Shown here piece after piece: positions 12,801 to 27,800 of a DNA stretch of 64,000 nucleotides. A program made the position numbers and the translations under genes. Source of the stretch: Tubiluchus corallicola. Taxonomy: Eukaryota > Priapulida > Priapulimorpha > Priapulimorphida > Tubiluchidae. The stretch is taken from the NCBI GenBank assembly GCA_030141605.1, contig JAQGDQ010000296.1, positions 62,001 through 126,000 on the forward strand, read 5' to 3'. How positions within the stretch are numbered: position 1 is the stretch's first letter; each line of letters begins with the position of its first letter. The notes beneath the pieces are model-generated. The model was given only the letters and a program-made list of their open reading frames with translations, did not search any database and was not told the DNA's origin.

Positions 12801-15800
12801 TCTCTTCTGATGTCTTCATAAGTTTTTGCATTCTGCAATGATCACACAACTCTTCAAATACAGTAAGATACAAAAGCAAAATATAGAAATGATTGATAAA
12901 ATAAAACATTATTAGTATCACAAAAAAGTCATTACATTCATTATAAAAAATACAACCTCACTTCATCTGTTCTACACCTTTTCCCTATTTTGCTGTATTA
13001 TCTTATACAATTATAGTACACACATAATTCAAGCAAATGTATGCCACAAATAATTACTAAGGCCAACCATGACAAGGATTGTTTATTATTTGTTCACGTA
13101 ACATTTCAAAACTTATTGTTGGATTACAGTAAAATATTGCTGAAGGTAGACTGCAGGCAAAACATGAATTAGGGAAATTTGGATGGTGAATGATATAATC
13201 TATCGTTATTACTAGTTTACTATTGACTCAGTCAGTGAATCTGTGTGCACTTATCCGCAACACTTTTCAAGAAGTGTAAGTGAACTTCAGTAAGAAAAAA
13301 CTAATCTTAGTGATGATAATTTTAATTAAACTACTAACACAATTTTTATACAGTTGATGTTTTAACATAAGCTGCTATGTGAAATTAAATACATAAGATC
13401 ACATTTAAAACTGGTTTTTATGTCACAACTAACATCAATTTTATTGTGTTATGATGACATGTCAGTCACTCTAAATGCAGAGGATTCTGTTAGATTGATT
13501 GGTTCCTAGAGAACACTGTTAGATGTACTTATTAGCTTTGCATGTCCACAAAGAGTTGTGCAATGTGAGGACAGAGCAGAGGTGCTGATGTGTACTCTGG
13601 AAATTGAGAAGCAAGCAATGAAGAAGCATAAAACCTTACAAATATCTGAAAAGCTAAGAAAACAAGCTTGCAAAATCTTTAAGGAAAACAATAGGCCAGT
13701 TGTATTGAAAGATCTACAACTTACATTCCAAAGGTTTCTGTCCCAAACTCCAAAAAAGCCAGTAAATGTTGGTGGCTCAAACCCCTGAGAAACTTTAATA
13801 AGTGGAGTATCAATGTCTCTACCACTTGGGTCAGTAGCCAAATAATCCTAAAAGAAAGACCAATACTGATTAGTAAATTTTTAGCTTATTTTGCCGCAGT
13901 GGCACCTAATTGCCCCACTTAATCTTAGTCTTGTTGTGCGACCCATACTGCTGTATAGTTTAGGTCAGATATCTTACCTTATAATTATTGATTCACTAAA
14001 CAAAATTGGGTTGCAATAGAGAAACATATCATTGGGTAACATGACAATAAAAATAGTTTAATAATGCTATCTACAGTATTAAACAATTTCATTACCATCT
14101 ATTTTAGTAGTAGCTGAAAACTACTCCTGCCAAGCTAATCAAGAATTTTTTACACACCTGTGCAGCTTCCACAGATAATTTTTTTTCCTGCAGATTAGCA
14201 CCTTGTCCTATCCATATATAGATATTATCCCAAACATCAAGAATCATCACATCATCTTCTACCAAGTCAATCTACATAATAAATAAATGAATTTTTATGC
14301 AACAGATTGTTTGTGCTTCTTTTGTATATACTTTGGCACCTGACATTTAGTATTCAATAGTCGAGCTTACCCAACATTGTGTTTATTGCTTGTAACATGA
14401 TCAGAGCCTTGTTCATTATCAAAGGAAGAAGTTTACAGTTGAGCGAAGGCGCATATTCTTGCATTTATTTCTCGCATTTGTTCATTTCTTGCATTTACAT
14501 CTCTTACATTGTATTTGCGTGCAGCTATTTTCTGAAACGTGGGCCTGCTTCACGGCCAAACATTACTTAGTTTGCTTGAAAAAGATTAATTGTTGACTCC
14601 ATTTATTTTGAATAATGACATATTTAAAAAATACCCAGCACTAATAGCAGTTACACAGCTATTGCACTGCAGCTCAAGAGGGAATACCACAGTTACCAAA
14701 ATTAAGAAAGTGAAATTTAGTGTGCAATGTTTAAACACTTGCATGTGTGCATAAAACACTGTCTCCATGCATTGAGATGGCCAGTCTGTCAGGGCCTAAT
14801 GACAGTGGAAGTCCAAGTAATAATATTGCAGTCAAAATTTTCTGCTTTGACATTTTATTAAAAGGGGAGAATCAGTTAATTACTGGCATGCAAATTCTCC
14901 AGAAAACAATTTAATTTACATGTGTCCTATGCATAAATACACTCTACTATTTATTGATTAGTTTTTCGATCATTCCACACCCCATCGGCAAGGCGCACAA
15001 GAAAAGCGCCCAGGAGTACATCGTACTGACAATGTTTCTGTGTGTCCGAGGTAAGCAGAGCAATACAATGGGTTTTGTGTGAATTGTTCACCTAAAATAT
15101 ACCGAATTCAGCAATGTACCAAATAAAAACTACAGTGTTTTGCAATTAAGCATTAAGATATGTGGAAGCAATCCATTCAACCGAATCTGTCCGAGATGAG
15201 CAGTATTTCAAATTACACAGAACATAATTATACAGAGTCTACTGATATATAAACATTCATCTCGTATGCAGTTTATTTCGACAGATTCTTTCAAGCCTGC
15301 TGGTATTATTACTTGTCATTCTATAAAGCATTTATATTATACTAATATTATTAACAATATGACAAATGTATAAATATCTGTTCATCTTAATTTGAAGATA
15401 ACCCCCCTTTTGAGGAAAGTATTTAGGATAATTTAAGTTCCTATCACTATTAAGTGTCTTAATGAACTAACACAAAGTCTACTTGAGGAAAGTATTTAGG
15501 ATAATTTAAGTTCCTATCACTATTAAGTGTCTTAATGAACTAACACAAAGTCTACTGGACGAATTCAGCTTAGCAAAGTTTACACGCTATTTCGAGTAAA
15601 TTTAATGAAAGTGTGTAAGCGTAATAAAAAACAGGATGGTTTACATTACCTGTGAAAAATCAACAATCTCTTCAACTTTAAATACTCCTGATGCATTAGA
15701 ACATTGAAACAATCGGGGTGGATGACTTGCAGCTTCTTCCTATAAACAAGCAATGCACAAAATAAGCAAAACAATTAATTTTAATCAAAGCAGAAAGCTA

Positions 15801-18800
15801 ACAAAAACAAAATTAAAAAAACAGTGAAAACGTACAATAAGTTCGTAATAATAAAGAGAGTAAAGATAAATCTTAAAAACTCCTATCTGAAAAACGTTCT
15901 TAGTGCAAAAACAGGTTAAAAGCTTTTAGTCAATGACAGCACACTGTGTGATGGTAAGCTGCAAGAACAAATACTGGTAGTGACAGATAACACAGCATAC
16001 ATATTCTCAAACCATGCATCAAACCATGCGACAAACTCTGTGGCAACCAAGTTTTAAAACTCTTTGACAATTTTGGGGCAACTTTTCAAAGAAAATATGC
16101 TAAAATACTATATACTGATCATCCTAAGCAGGCTGATGGTAGACAGGTTTTTTATAAATGCTGAAATAACTTGAGCATCATTGGTTTTTTGCATAACTTG
16201 TTCCAACCAAGACAGGAAACTACTTGAAAAAAATTTTGCAAAGACTACACATTCAATCGTACTCTTAACTTCATTACTAATTTTCACAATTAAACTACAC
16301 ACCAGCTATTGAAAATAGATTACACATGTATGAATAGGGTTACCGCCATAGATTCTCAGTTCGATCAAATCTCACGATTTTAACCACCATATCCAATTTT
16401 TACATACTGCTGAGCTAAAAACAACGGAGTCTCTTTTAAGACAACAGTTAACTTATCTGTTTAAGCTTTAAGTTTAATCTACTGCAAAGCATCACCCCAT
16501 CCATCTACATCTTTTACCAATTTTTCGTACAACAGCAAGTGTAACCTAGTAATTTTCAGTTCACTGTGCTTGAGCCAGTTTGAGCCAGTAAAATTTATAA
16601 GTCTTAATAACAGAAAATGTACGGAAAAGAAGATTTAGCTTTAACTCACAGAACATGAAGCTCATATTACTTTCCAAAATGTTCAAAATTGTGAGAATTA
16701 TATTGAAACAGGGAAGGAACTCAGAAAATTGATGTACTGCTTGCACTTTTCTGGTTTAGACTTTGAGCTTTTTATAGTGTAAAATCAGGAAATTTCCACT
16801 ACTTTGCAGTTTAAATTTTTTTATTTTTCTTTCTGAAAAAGGTCTCATAAAATGCCGAAAATACAAGAAATGCATCGGTTTCCAAACCCCCTGGTGGAGA
16901 TTACTGGCACAGACTCGCTGGGTTTCTGACTCCTGACTTCAGTGCACGACGAAGTGGAAATCGTATGTAAAAACAAATCATATGCAAATAATCGGGAATA
17001 AGTGGGAAAATATTTAAAGTCCATACGGTATATCACAATTATTATGAACAATAATGCTTTACAAAATTGTTTTAGAATCTAGTCATATCCAAGAAATACT
17101 TAAATACCCACCAAGGGCTTTAGCACACCTCTGTAGCTTAGGAATTAATTTTAGCATTCCCAAATTTGAAATGGCTGCATCAAACAGCAAAACAGCTGTA
17201 AATTGTGTTGAGTTCTATATCAAGAGAACAAAAGTAGCTTAAAAATATTTTCCATTCAGGATGCCAGGTACCACTCCAATGTAAATCTAAATCTACGTTG
17301 TACCGAGAGGGTTGATTATAAGATAACTGCTATGCAAAATAGACCCAACAAGTCACGCGTAAGTTTATGCAATTATCTATTGAACACTTGAAGATACACA
17401 TAAATGTGAAAATAAATTTACTAAAACCAGAACACATTTAAAAACTTAGTCTATTTATTCTGATCTGCAAACTTACAAAATGACATTAAAAGACAGCTAA
17501 TTACAAAAAAAATCACCATGCTGCCTCCTCCATGCAAACTTATTTCGCTAATTTTGTGTTGATACATTTAAATTCGTTTATAGGTTAGTCACATGTCTAC
17601 TGTTGCAAAATCATCATACACACTACACACATTCAATATTATGCAATACGTAACAAGCAGAAAGGTGCAGCAATCACACAAGTAACTTACTCTAGAGAGT
17701 TCCATTATGCGCTGAAAACAGCAAATGTAAGTAATATCAATTTCAGAAAACATTTACTGACTTCGACCAACAGACTTTTATTACTGACATATTATATAAG
17801 CTAGTCAAAAATTGTAATTCAAGCAAGAGCATTAACAGCCACAGTAGACACTTTACGAACTCACTAAAGATAAATACACTTCAAAAACTCCTGCACACAG
17901 TCTTTACTTTCTTTACCCAAGGTGTAATATTAATAAGCTTTGGAAATGCAAAAGGTATGTGTGCTTAAACCATGCATCCAGCACTTTGGCCTTCTGACAT
18001 CTTTAATGCAAAACTGCCGCACAAAATTTAGCAATGCTTCAAATTCAGTGGATTTCTTGACATGATCACTAAATGCTTCTCCTACTATATCAGCAGTGTT
18101 TTCTGTTAATTAGGTATTAGAACAACAGGCCTGCAATATAGGCTTAACTTAAAACTACTAGATAAATTGTAAAAAGATTGAAAGGGACAATGACAAACCT
18201 TGAGCCTCCTGTCATTAGAATAAGATTCCTGACCACCAATGGCTTTCCAAAATTCTTCTGGTTCACTGCCCTCAACAACAAGTGATGCATCACGAGAAGA
18301 AAGACTAGTTGCTAGATGCTTGGCCATTTCTCTTTCATCACCACTGCATCCCTATGAATAAACATAATTTGGTATTAAATGATTCTTGGGAATAGTTTTA
18401 TAAAGCTATCAGTAAGTTAACATCATCTTTATTACATTCACTCAACTATTAATAAAAATATTATTAAGTTAGTGACGGCTTTGAGAAACTGGGCCCTGAT
18501 GTACAACATCGTTGATACATCTGCTAAAGCATAGCAAAATAAAAAATATATATAAAAAATAGTATTTGCATTCAAGACTGTCAGTGTGCACTAAATTATC
18601 CCACATATAACAAGGTTTTATTTTCTGGTAAGAAACACCACCAAAACCAAGTCTATATAATTGTTTACAAATTAATAGAAAGATAAACAGATAAACAGAC
18701 AAATGCTTCAGTAACTAAAAGAGAAAAATCTCTATCAAGTTCTCTGTTTGTGCACAAAAGCAACAACACATGTAGAAGAAGAATGCAGTCACTCAATTTT

Positions 18801-21800
18801 TCCATGGATTAATGGCAGTTTGTAATTGACAAGGACTATACAATATGAGAACCAGCTTTATACTGCTAAATGGGGTATAGATGGTTACTTTGCTTTACCA
18901 GTAAGTACACAATTTTATGTTTGGACTCAAAAGCTAAACTGGAATAACAAAAATATATAATTTTTACCTTCTTTTGCATTTCGAGAAATCCCAGTTAGGA
19001 CAGTGCTCTCAAATTTCTAGATTTGCATATTCATACGTATATAAATGTATAAATATGTATTTATTGTACAAACAGTTAAAACAACCATGACAATGCTTAT
19101 GCTGAAGGTATTACACCTGTTATCAACAGAGTGTAAGCTGTCACAAAAATAAAATGTATCTATAATCTACAGTCTCTTTAAAATAAAACCATTTGTTATG
19201 GTGTATATACCTTGCCAGCCCAAATGAAAACACTGTGTCTAGTAAAGAGAACAAATACATCATTTGAATTCAGAGAAGCAGCTCTCATTTCAACCTAAAA
19301 CAAAATCAAAGATATACTTTCACAAAAATGATGAATATCTTCCTATTAAATTATAAATTAGTAGCAAAAATCAACTTTACCTATATTATATGTACTGTCG
19401 AAGGTGGCAGAGCAAATGCCAAAACACTCAAATTTGTACTAACATATTTTTACTTGAAAACAACAGTTTTGGTGAACAGTAAAGTAAATGACTGATTGAG
19501 TCACCTCAGATTCTTACAAAATACAAAAACAGGAATTGGCAGATTTTTTTTTATGATACAATTTTACAATGACATACCAAGTTCGGTTATTAAATTTAAA
19601 ACACTTGTTGTTCTAATATGTTGTTGTACTATCTTGAATACATTTTTATTTTGAACGTGAAACTGTAATGGATTTCCAGAAAGAAATGTTAAAAATTTGG
19701 ACTGTTCAGCTAAAGTACGGTTATTATATGGGATTGGTTTAGAAAAAATGTATAAGTCGTTTAATTTGCATTTGAGTTGCTTTCTACTTTCAACTCAGAA
19801 AGGGTATTTGAGCAAATTATGCTTAATGCTTTCGTTATACACCCGGAACAATTTTTTGTAACTATGAAAGTCCTTGTAACAATGGTTGCTCAAGTATTCA
19901 TTTTACTTTCAGCTGTGTAAGGTGTGGATAATTGGGCAGAAAACCATGTGTAATAAGTGGGCCTGATGAAAAAATATCAGAATCAAACTACCTTGCATCG
20001 CCATATTCTAAAATTAGTCTGACCACAGGTATAGGTGATCTCATCATGCTTGGTATAAGTGTTGCAATACCGAGCATGGAAGCATAGCTGATATTTTATG
20101 GAGTATTTCAATTCGTGCTTCAGGTTTTCAACAATATGAGCAATATGATTATCCCATTTTAGATTCCATTGAAAATAAATGCCTAAATGTTTGTGGGTGG
20201 TAACAGTTTTTAATAATTTCTGTTTAGAAACAGTGGAGGTTGCGGTTCGGGTTTGGGGATAGGCTTACGACTGAAATCAGGGCTAAATGTTACATTCCTC
20301 TGGGTGACCCAGTCCTGAATTGCAATTTGATCTGAAAGCATAGAAGGCAAGATTATCCACAATGTCGATTAAAGATGTACAACTTGCAAATAGCCTTATG
20401 GTGCACTCACCATTAACGACTGAATTATCAATAAATATTAAAAATACTGGTCCTAAAATAGATTACTGAGGCCTGCATTTGTATTACATAAATCAGTTGT
20501 TTGTTGATTAATTATTACACTTTTCTGTGGCTCATTCAAGTACGACGTAAACCATTTTAAAAGGCTATCTTTTACCCTGTATTGAATTTAATAAAAATTA
20601 ATAGATACATAGTGCCACCATTGGGTTTGAAACCAGAGTTATGGATCTGTTCACAATTGGTTATCAATGAAGATATACTTGTACAAGAATTTGAATATTA
20701 TTCTTCCAAAATCTTTTGAGATACATGGTAAGACAGAGACAGGACTATAATTAATTTTAAGTTGTTTATCTGCTTTTTTTAATATAGAGCAAATAACAAA
20801 GGGGGTACCACAAACTAGTGCAGTTTTTCATAAGATTAAGACACTAATGTTATCAGTCCCATTTGCCTTAATTGTATTTCAGGTCATGAGAAGATGTTAA
20901 ACTTCATCTGGAGTTGTTACAGAAAGAGCTTTGCTATTCAATTTATTGAGAGCAAACTATTGGTAACATTTTAGCACGTACGTATGAAATAATAATGTTA
21001 GCCTTTTTCGTATCGCCAGCTAGGGTTTTAATTTTGTCAATTATTGTATGTCACTATCTTTATGTGATTTGTTATAAGAATTTCTTGCTATACTAAAGCT
21101 AGATTGGTTGAGTTACGAAGTGAGCTTTTAAATTTAGTCCAGGCACCTATCTTTTTCTGGCATAATTTTCAATTGCATTATTACGCTCTACCCATGAGGC
21201 ACAGCTGTAACCATAGGTTGCATGTACATAAGCCAAAGGTAATGAAATATTCAGATTCAGTTTGTGTAAAACCGTACAATGGCCACAGGAGCTAACTGGA
21301 GTAAGTGTGTCAATATAACATAAAATAATCTGGCAAATCCGTAATCACCAAACCCTACATAAGGTGATATGCGCATGAATTCATGGACTATTTGAGTTAT
21401 ATTATTACTGAAAGCAAACAAATATAATCCCCCCACTAGGTCACCATCCACATAATTAAACCATATACCCTACAATAAAGCCCCAAAAAATATAAAATAT
21501 AAAAAATACAAAATTTAGAAACATAAAATTTTTATATATAATATAAAGAAAAAATATAAATATAAATATAAAAATGTAAAAATTATCTGAGAAAGGTGGT
21601 AGGATTTGAATTAGAGCATCACACGATTTTTGGAGCTTGTCAGCAAAGTCATTTACAGCCCCTATTGTGCTACCGAGGGTGGTAGATATAGGCTGCACTA
21701 ATACAAAAAGTATTTTTAGTTTAAAGTTACCTCATATTTCCTTTATTTACAGGTTCACAAGCTGACAGCCAGCAAACAGATAAACTAGATGTACAATGTA

Positions 21801-24800
21801 CATAGGTAGACCACCTCCAATATCACCTAGCAGGTCACGTCTTAAAATTTCTTGGTATCCGTCGATATCGAGATCAGAATTGTTTACCTGATGCCAAAGC
21901 CAAGTACCAATAATGCAGATAATATCACAGCTACATTCTCGAGCTACACTAGATAGTTCATCAATACTTGAAGTATCACTGTATGTAAGTTAGTAAACTA
22001 CTAAAAGTATTGGTTTGTAAAATGCTGATGGTTTTTTGTGACCTGCAGCAGGGCCAAGATTTGTATGAAGGTTACCACATGATAATTTTAAAATTCAGAC
22101 ATTAAGATATTAAAATATGATATAAAACACATATTAATTTAATTACGAAAGAGTTTGCAACTTCTAAAAATCTGCATCCTTTGTAATAGCGTAATAGTGC
22201 AAATACAGAAAAAATGCCCAAATGATGCCCTGTAGCAAACCATATCTGTCATTCTGAACCAAATGAAATAAAAAAAACACAACAGAGAGAAGCTTGAAAA
22301 AACTTGCAATCAGAACTTGTATATCAGTAATGAGAATTCTTACATATAACTAAACTTGACGGTGGCTCTAACAGTGTACAAATAATTGGTTCTGAGTTTC
22401 CTTGGAACCAATATAGTGAACTGTTTCAATGGCATTTTCCATGTCTAGGTTATTTCTGAACATTCTCATGAACCAAATTGAATGCATTTTCTCCATTAAC
22501 TCCAGCTAATCTGCTAGTATTTCTACTATGTTTAAAACAAGTTCCTTTAACCTCATACATTTGACAATCTGATGTCATAACTGAAAAACATGTCCACCAA
22601 ATAATACAATAAAGGCACCTTAAAAGGCAGCTGAAAAATGGATGAATTATATGCTCACCTCCACAGCTTTAGTATTAAGAGTTGTGGTTCCACGTACATG
22701 AAGCAAGTAACTATCACCATGCACTTCATCACGTTGATCAGTGTTACGAAATCCACTAGCCTTTCCTCCCTTAAACGAGATGATATTTTTAGTACATACT
22801 ACATAAAGCTCTAAACACTTAACAGGTGTTAGTGTGACACAACCTCTCTGCTATGTATTAACATTACGAAATGAATTTCTCATTCACCGTACCTTGTTGT
22901 ACCGATTTGCGGTTCTCATTTGTCCATACTCTGCCACAGTGAATGCATATGCTTCTAGTTTACTAGATATCTTTTCGTTTTACGATTTGTTACAAATATA
23001 ATGTTCAATAAGGCCATTAAAATCATTTATCACACCAAATCAAAGCCGTTCTGCCACTTATGCTAATATTGTTCTAATATTATGCTAATACCTATATATT
23101 GGTTTGGGCACAACCACAACAAGTATTTTCTTGATGAAATCATAACCTAGGGCACAGACTCTCAAAATCACAAACTGTTATTGATTTATTGTACACCAAA
23201 CTTATAATAATTATAATATAACTTTAACTGTGAATACTAAAGTAATTTATCATTCTTCAACAGAAACATACTGAATATGCCTATTAACAACAGCTATTGT
23301 TTTTAATTATAAAAATTGTATCAAACTTGAATTACTTACAGTAAAAATCACCATCTTGCCCTGAAACATAGCCATGAAATGAGGTGGTTCTTTGCCTTGT
23401 ACAACTCTTACCTATAACAAAAAATAATTAATATACGAAATACATTATATTCACTGGGTACTATTTATTAAACACACGGCTAATAGAATCAGTCGCCTAA
23501 TTGACTCAAAAATACCTGGTTACGCGAGCATAAAACGAAACATCATTTTACTGGTAGACAACTGCACTGCCCATGTAGTCAGCACATTATTAAACACATT
23601 AAAATTATGTTTTACAAGCAAACACCACAACGCCCATTCAGTTGTGTGATCAAGGTATTATTTGAACACTGGAGTTTTATTACAGAAATGAAATGCGGAC
23701 GAGAGTTTTAGAAGCAATGGATTTTGACGACGCAGCTTCTCAGTTTAGCGCAAATGATCATTTAATTTAGAAGAATGCAAAAAAAGTATATTTAATTTTG
23801 CGTAAAGAACACTCATCTTAATGTCCAATACTTCCATTCTTTGCAGTAATGAAACTATAATAATAATAATAATTATTATTATTAGTAGTATTATTATTAT
23901 TATTATTACAGTTCTAAGGACTATAATAGAACTGGGATACGAGTCATTTACTTCTCACTGGAAATGGTGTCATGACTCATTTCTTCAAAACTTTCGTTGA
24001 TTTTTGGCAATGAGTGAAAAGAATTTAAAAAAGGTTAAATGCAAAATATAAGAATTATTAAATTTAAAAAAATATTTACAGCTATTTATAATAGTCTTTA
24101 ACTATAGGGGCCATCATTTCCTGACACTCTATGCAATTTCTCCAAAAGCAACTTCTTAGGAAAATCATGTTTTTCAAGAAAAAAAAGAACTTTGGCAGAG
24201 AACATATTTCTTGGAAAATTATCTTATACAAAGTTTAAAAAACATTTTTCACCATAATCACAAGAGCCCTGAGCAGATATTATTACAGACAAAGTTGCCC
24301 GTTTGGTTGCCCAAAATGTGGTGCATTGCTTTTCTCACTGACAACTAAACAACAATGCATTTAAGATAACTTGCTTATTGTGCTTTTGGTTAGCTTGAAG
24401 CAATTATCAAAAGCTGGACATGGCCAAATAAAATTAACGAAAGCTAGCAAGGCAGAGAAATTGGCAGCCTTCTAATACAACGGAAAGATAAACAGGAAAA
24501 GGTAAAAAGCTAAAAAATTGTTTAGTTTAAATCATTAGTCTTGAAATTCAGATCCAAGAAACATTCACTATATTGAGGAAAAGGTGCAAAATACACACTT
24601 TAGAATGAGCTGCGAGTTTGCTCAGAAACACTCATTCAGCTGCAATTAATCAGCATTAGCACCCACATACGCACAACAAGTAACAGCTCTATATAAACTA
24701 GAATGCTGCATACCTGAACAGGTTTTCCTCCATACTGATCATCTAAAGCAACAGCCATTGCAGCTGAAGCTCCCCGTTCATCAGCAGTAGAATAAATACC

Positions 24801-27800
24801 CTATAAATAGATGCAAATAAGACTGTAAATTCTACCTGTTCTTAATACACTGACATTGTACCAATCTTTACGAGGTTCAGGGAATCCCATCGGCACTTAA
24901 GATCTGATACAAGTTAGTAGGAATGAACAGATTTAACTGCAATTCGAATAATGAGAACACAATCTTGTGCTAACAGACAAATAGTCAGAAAATCTCAAGA
25001 AAAAGCTGCTCCTACAAAAGCAGTAGTTGCAGGATAGATGTGACAGCAACAATCCTTTATTACCTGCCAATAATAAATTATGTAATTTTCTCTTCCTCCA
25101 GCATCGTACGAATATAAGATAACATAGCAGTCTCCAGAGTACAACTGACCATAGTGTCGTTTATCCGCGGGAACCATCTCCATGTTCTCAATTCTCCAAA
25201 TCTAAATGAGGGATTAATCTCTTACAGAAAACACACATAAAAATCGCTTAATGTTTGTAGGAACACAAAAGATTTTAGAAAAGTGCTCACTATTATTCTA
25301 CATTGGCAATATAAAGAAAAAACATAAACATACTAATTTTTTTCAGTGAACGAAAAAATTTTGTTCTAAAATTAACATGTAGCTTAAAAATGAGTAACTA
25401 TTGACACATCATTTTACTTCACAATATTTATTGCAAATAAAAATACATACATCTTTAGTGCCAGTGCCATCATCAGGCATCTGAGTTTCTGCTGCTAGCT
25501 TACGATTCTCATGCATCGTAGTTGCGTCAAATTTCGTCTGCACAGTTTGTGCTAAAACATATGACTACATCAGACTCCAGCATTCTTATGGAATATTACT
25601 ATGACATATGACAGTTACAAACGATTTACATAACAAATCTGCTTTGACAGAGATGTCGAGAAACAGTTCGATATAAATATCATACACAAAGAAACATAAG
25701 ATTAAAAAAACAACTAAGTTCTAAGTAAACACTAAATAGCATTTAACAGTAGATAATTAAACTAGTTCGTTTTTGGTCTTACCAACTTTTCCCACGGTAA
25801 ATGTTTTACCCAAACCATGGACAGCATTTGGATCTTGCCAAGAATTGAAGAGAGCCCGGAATTCCATAGATTCACCGCCATCGATAACACGAGCTACAGG
25901 AGTTGTATTTGGGTATCCCTTTTTCTTTATAAATCCCTGCAAAAATGAGTGAGGTAAACCTGTATATTGTTGCCAGTAACATCTTAAGTTGTTAACTTGC
26001 TCAGCAATGCTCACTTGCCACTTACAGAGGCTACGAGCTCAACTCTACCAAGACTTATAATACGACAAAAAAAGAAGCAGTCTGTGATTACTCTGATAGG
26101 CTCATGCATTATCAGCTTAAAAGTAAACACATACTGATAAGAATTGAAATTAATTACGTTTCAGGCTAAAGAATCAGTAACCCAAAATTAAAATACATAT
26201 CACGGTTGCGTAGCTCGCATATATTTACGACTTTAACTGCAAACAACAAATCCTTAATCAGCTTCTGGGTCTAAGGTTTGTTATGACCCACCTGCCGATT
26301 TTAATTTAAGCGCCAGGTTGGCTTCTCACCTGTGTTCTGCACTTGCTTTTGACCTAGTTAGTTAGTTGTTATAGAGGTGGAAGTAATGTCGGCTGTTCAG
26401 GATGACAGCCCTGATGTTTTGCTTTTGTTAATTTGTGTTTACTGGCAATAAAAATGCAGTAATGTCGCAAATGCATCTCCGTTTATTCACCATGTTTTTG
26501 TACCCAATTCCAACTCATAACAAAGTGGGGGCTCGAAGCCGGGATGAATCAACTGACGAGTTGCAATGAATTTCGTCTGGACGCTTTTCGTTTTAAATAC
26601 TGTGCAACGTTACAATGAATTTTTTCTTCTGTTGATGCTAAAGTTTAATTCCACGGTTAATAAAGCTGACAATGGACAAACTGTAAGTTACGGCTCATTT
26701 TTCTACACAGTAACTGTTTGACGTCGTCTGATTTATCATCATATCAAGTATGAACTGTCTCTATCTGTCTGTCTGTCAATATCTGGAAATATGCGCATAT
26801 CCGCTCATTGAAAAATTCCTAATTATTGAGAAATACTGCTAACATGCTGAAGTATACAAACTTCATACTAATATAAAGCATCTCTAAAGTACATGAGAAA
26901 TGTGTAGAGGTCACGAAGTACTGTTGCTACAAGTGAACTATGAATAATGTTTGGACAAACGTTATACTTGAATTCAGGATTATGCTCTTGTGAATTTCTG
27001 GGTAAAAACGAGACAAATTTCATTCTGTGTTGCGGGAATTCTGCATAAAATACTGTGCGTAACAATCGTCTGTGTTTGCTGGAACTGAGCCAAGTAGCTG
27101 CGTTAGACTAGGGATAACGACCCTGAGGCTACAAGCGTGTATGTATAGGTCGGGGGCTACTGTCAAATCGTCGCACGTATCTACAGATTAGTACAAGCTA
27201 TACTGAAGCTGCTTGTACTAATGCGTGAGGAAGCCGCCAGCTAGACAAGCAGTGCATTGATCAGAGATATTTCCACACAAGTACTGCAGTAGTAAAAGAA
27301 AAACGAATGATATTTATTGGACTCATTGATTTTGTTAATGCAGTTTGGTGAACAATTTGCAATCTTGTTAATTATCACCTAACACTTTCTTTTACTAGGT
27401 TAATTGCACTACTATTGTTACCCCCACAGATAACTTGCGCAAGGGATGCCTAATTAGTATTGTTGAAAGTTAAATATTGTACAGTGCATTGTGTAGCTAG
27501 TTGGTAGGCTTGTGTCATAAAGTTATACTGTAGTAATTGTGCTAATTACTGAAATATGGCGACATCATTTGACCCAGAAATGTTTTGTAAAGGTTGTTTA
27601 GAAGCCTTGCCCAGATTAGATAAACTCACAAAAGACAATTTACTTGCCCTGGCCGATTACCTGAATATTGAGTTGCCCACACGTGCTAGAAAAGCAAAAA
27701 ATATTGAAATTCTTGGGAACCCAGAAATTTTAAAAACAGCTAGACCACGTGAAGGGGAGAAATCTGTAATTAGTAAATCTCCTCATATTCATGTGGATAC

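Larger units (their letters stand above)
12833..15649. other. Villin introns between exons 18 and 21, apart from the exons listed
   Basis: I see no gene or transposon in these introns apart from the 73-bp duplication at 15411-15556. A GC-richer stretch at 14965-15060 shares short words (TGTCCGAG, GAGCA) with 15185-15210, but I cannot identify it. Confidence 0.4.

Noticed and set aside
13558-13788. Plus-strand 76-codon frame rich in Lys/Glu
   Set aside because: It overlaps villin exon 20 on the opposite strand and has no family features; it is an antisense shadow plus intron.
15411-15556. CRISPR-like repeat
   Set aside because: Only two copies with no spacer, in an animal intron; it is a tandem duplication.
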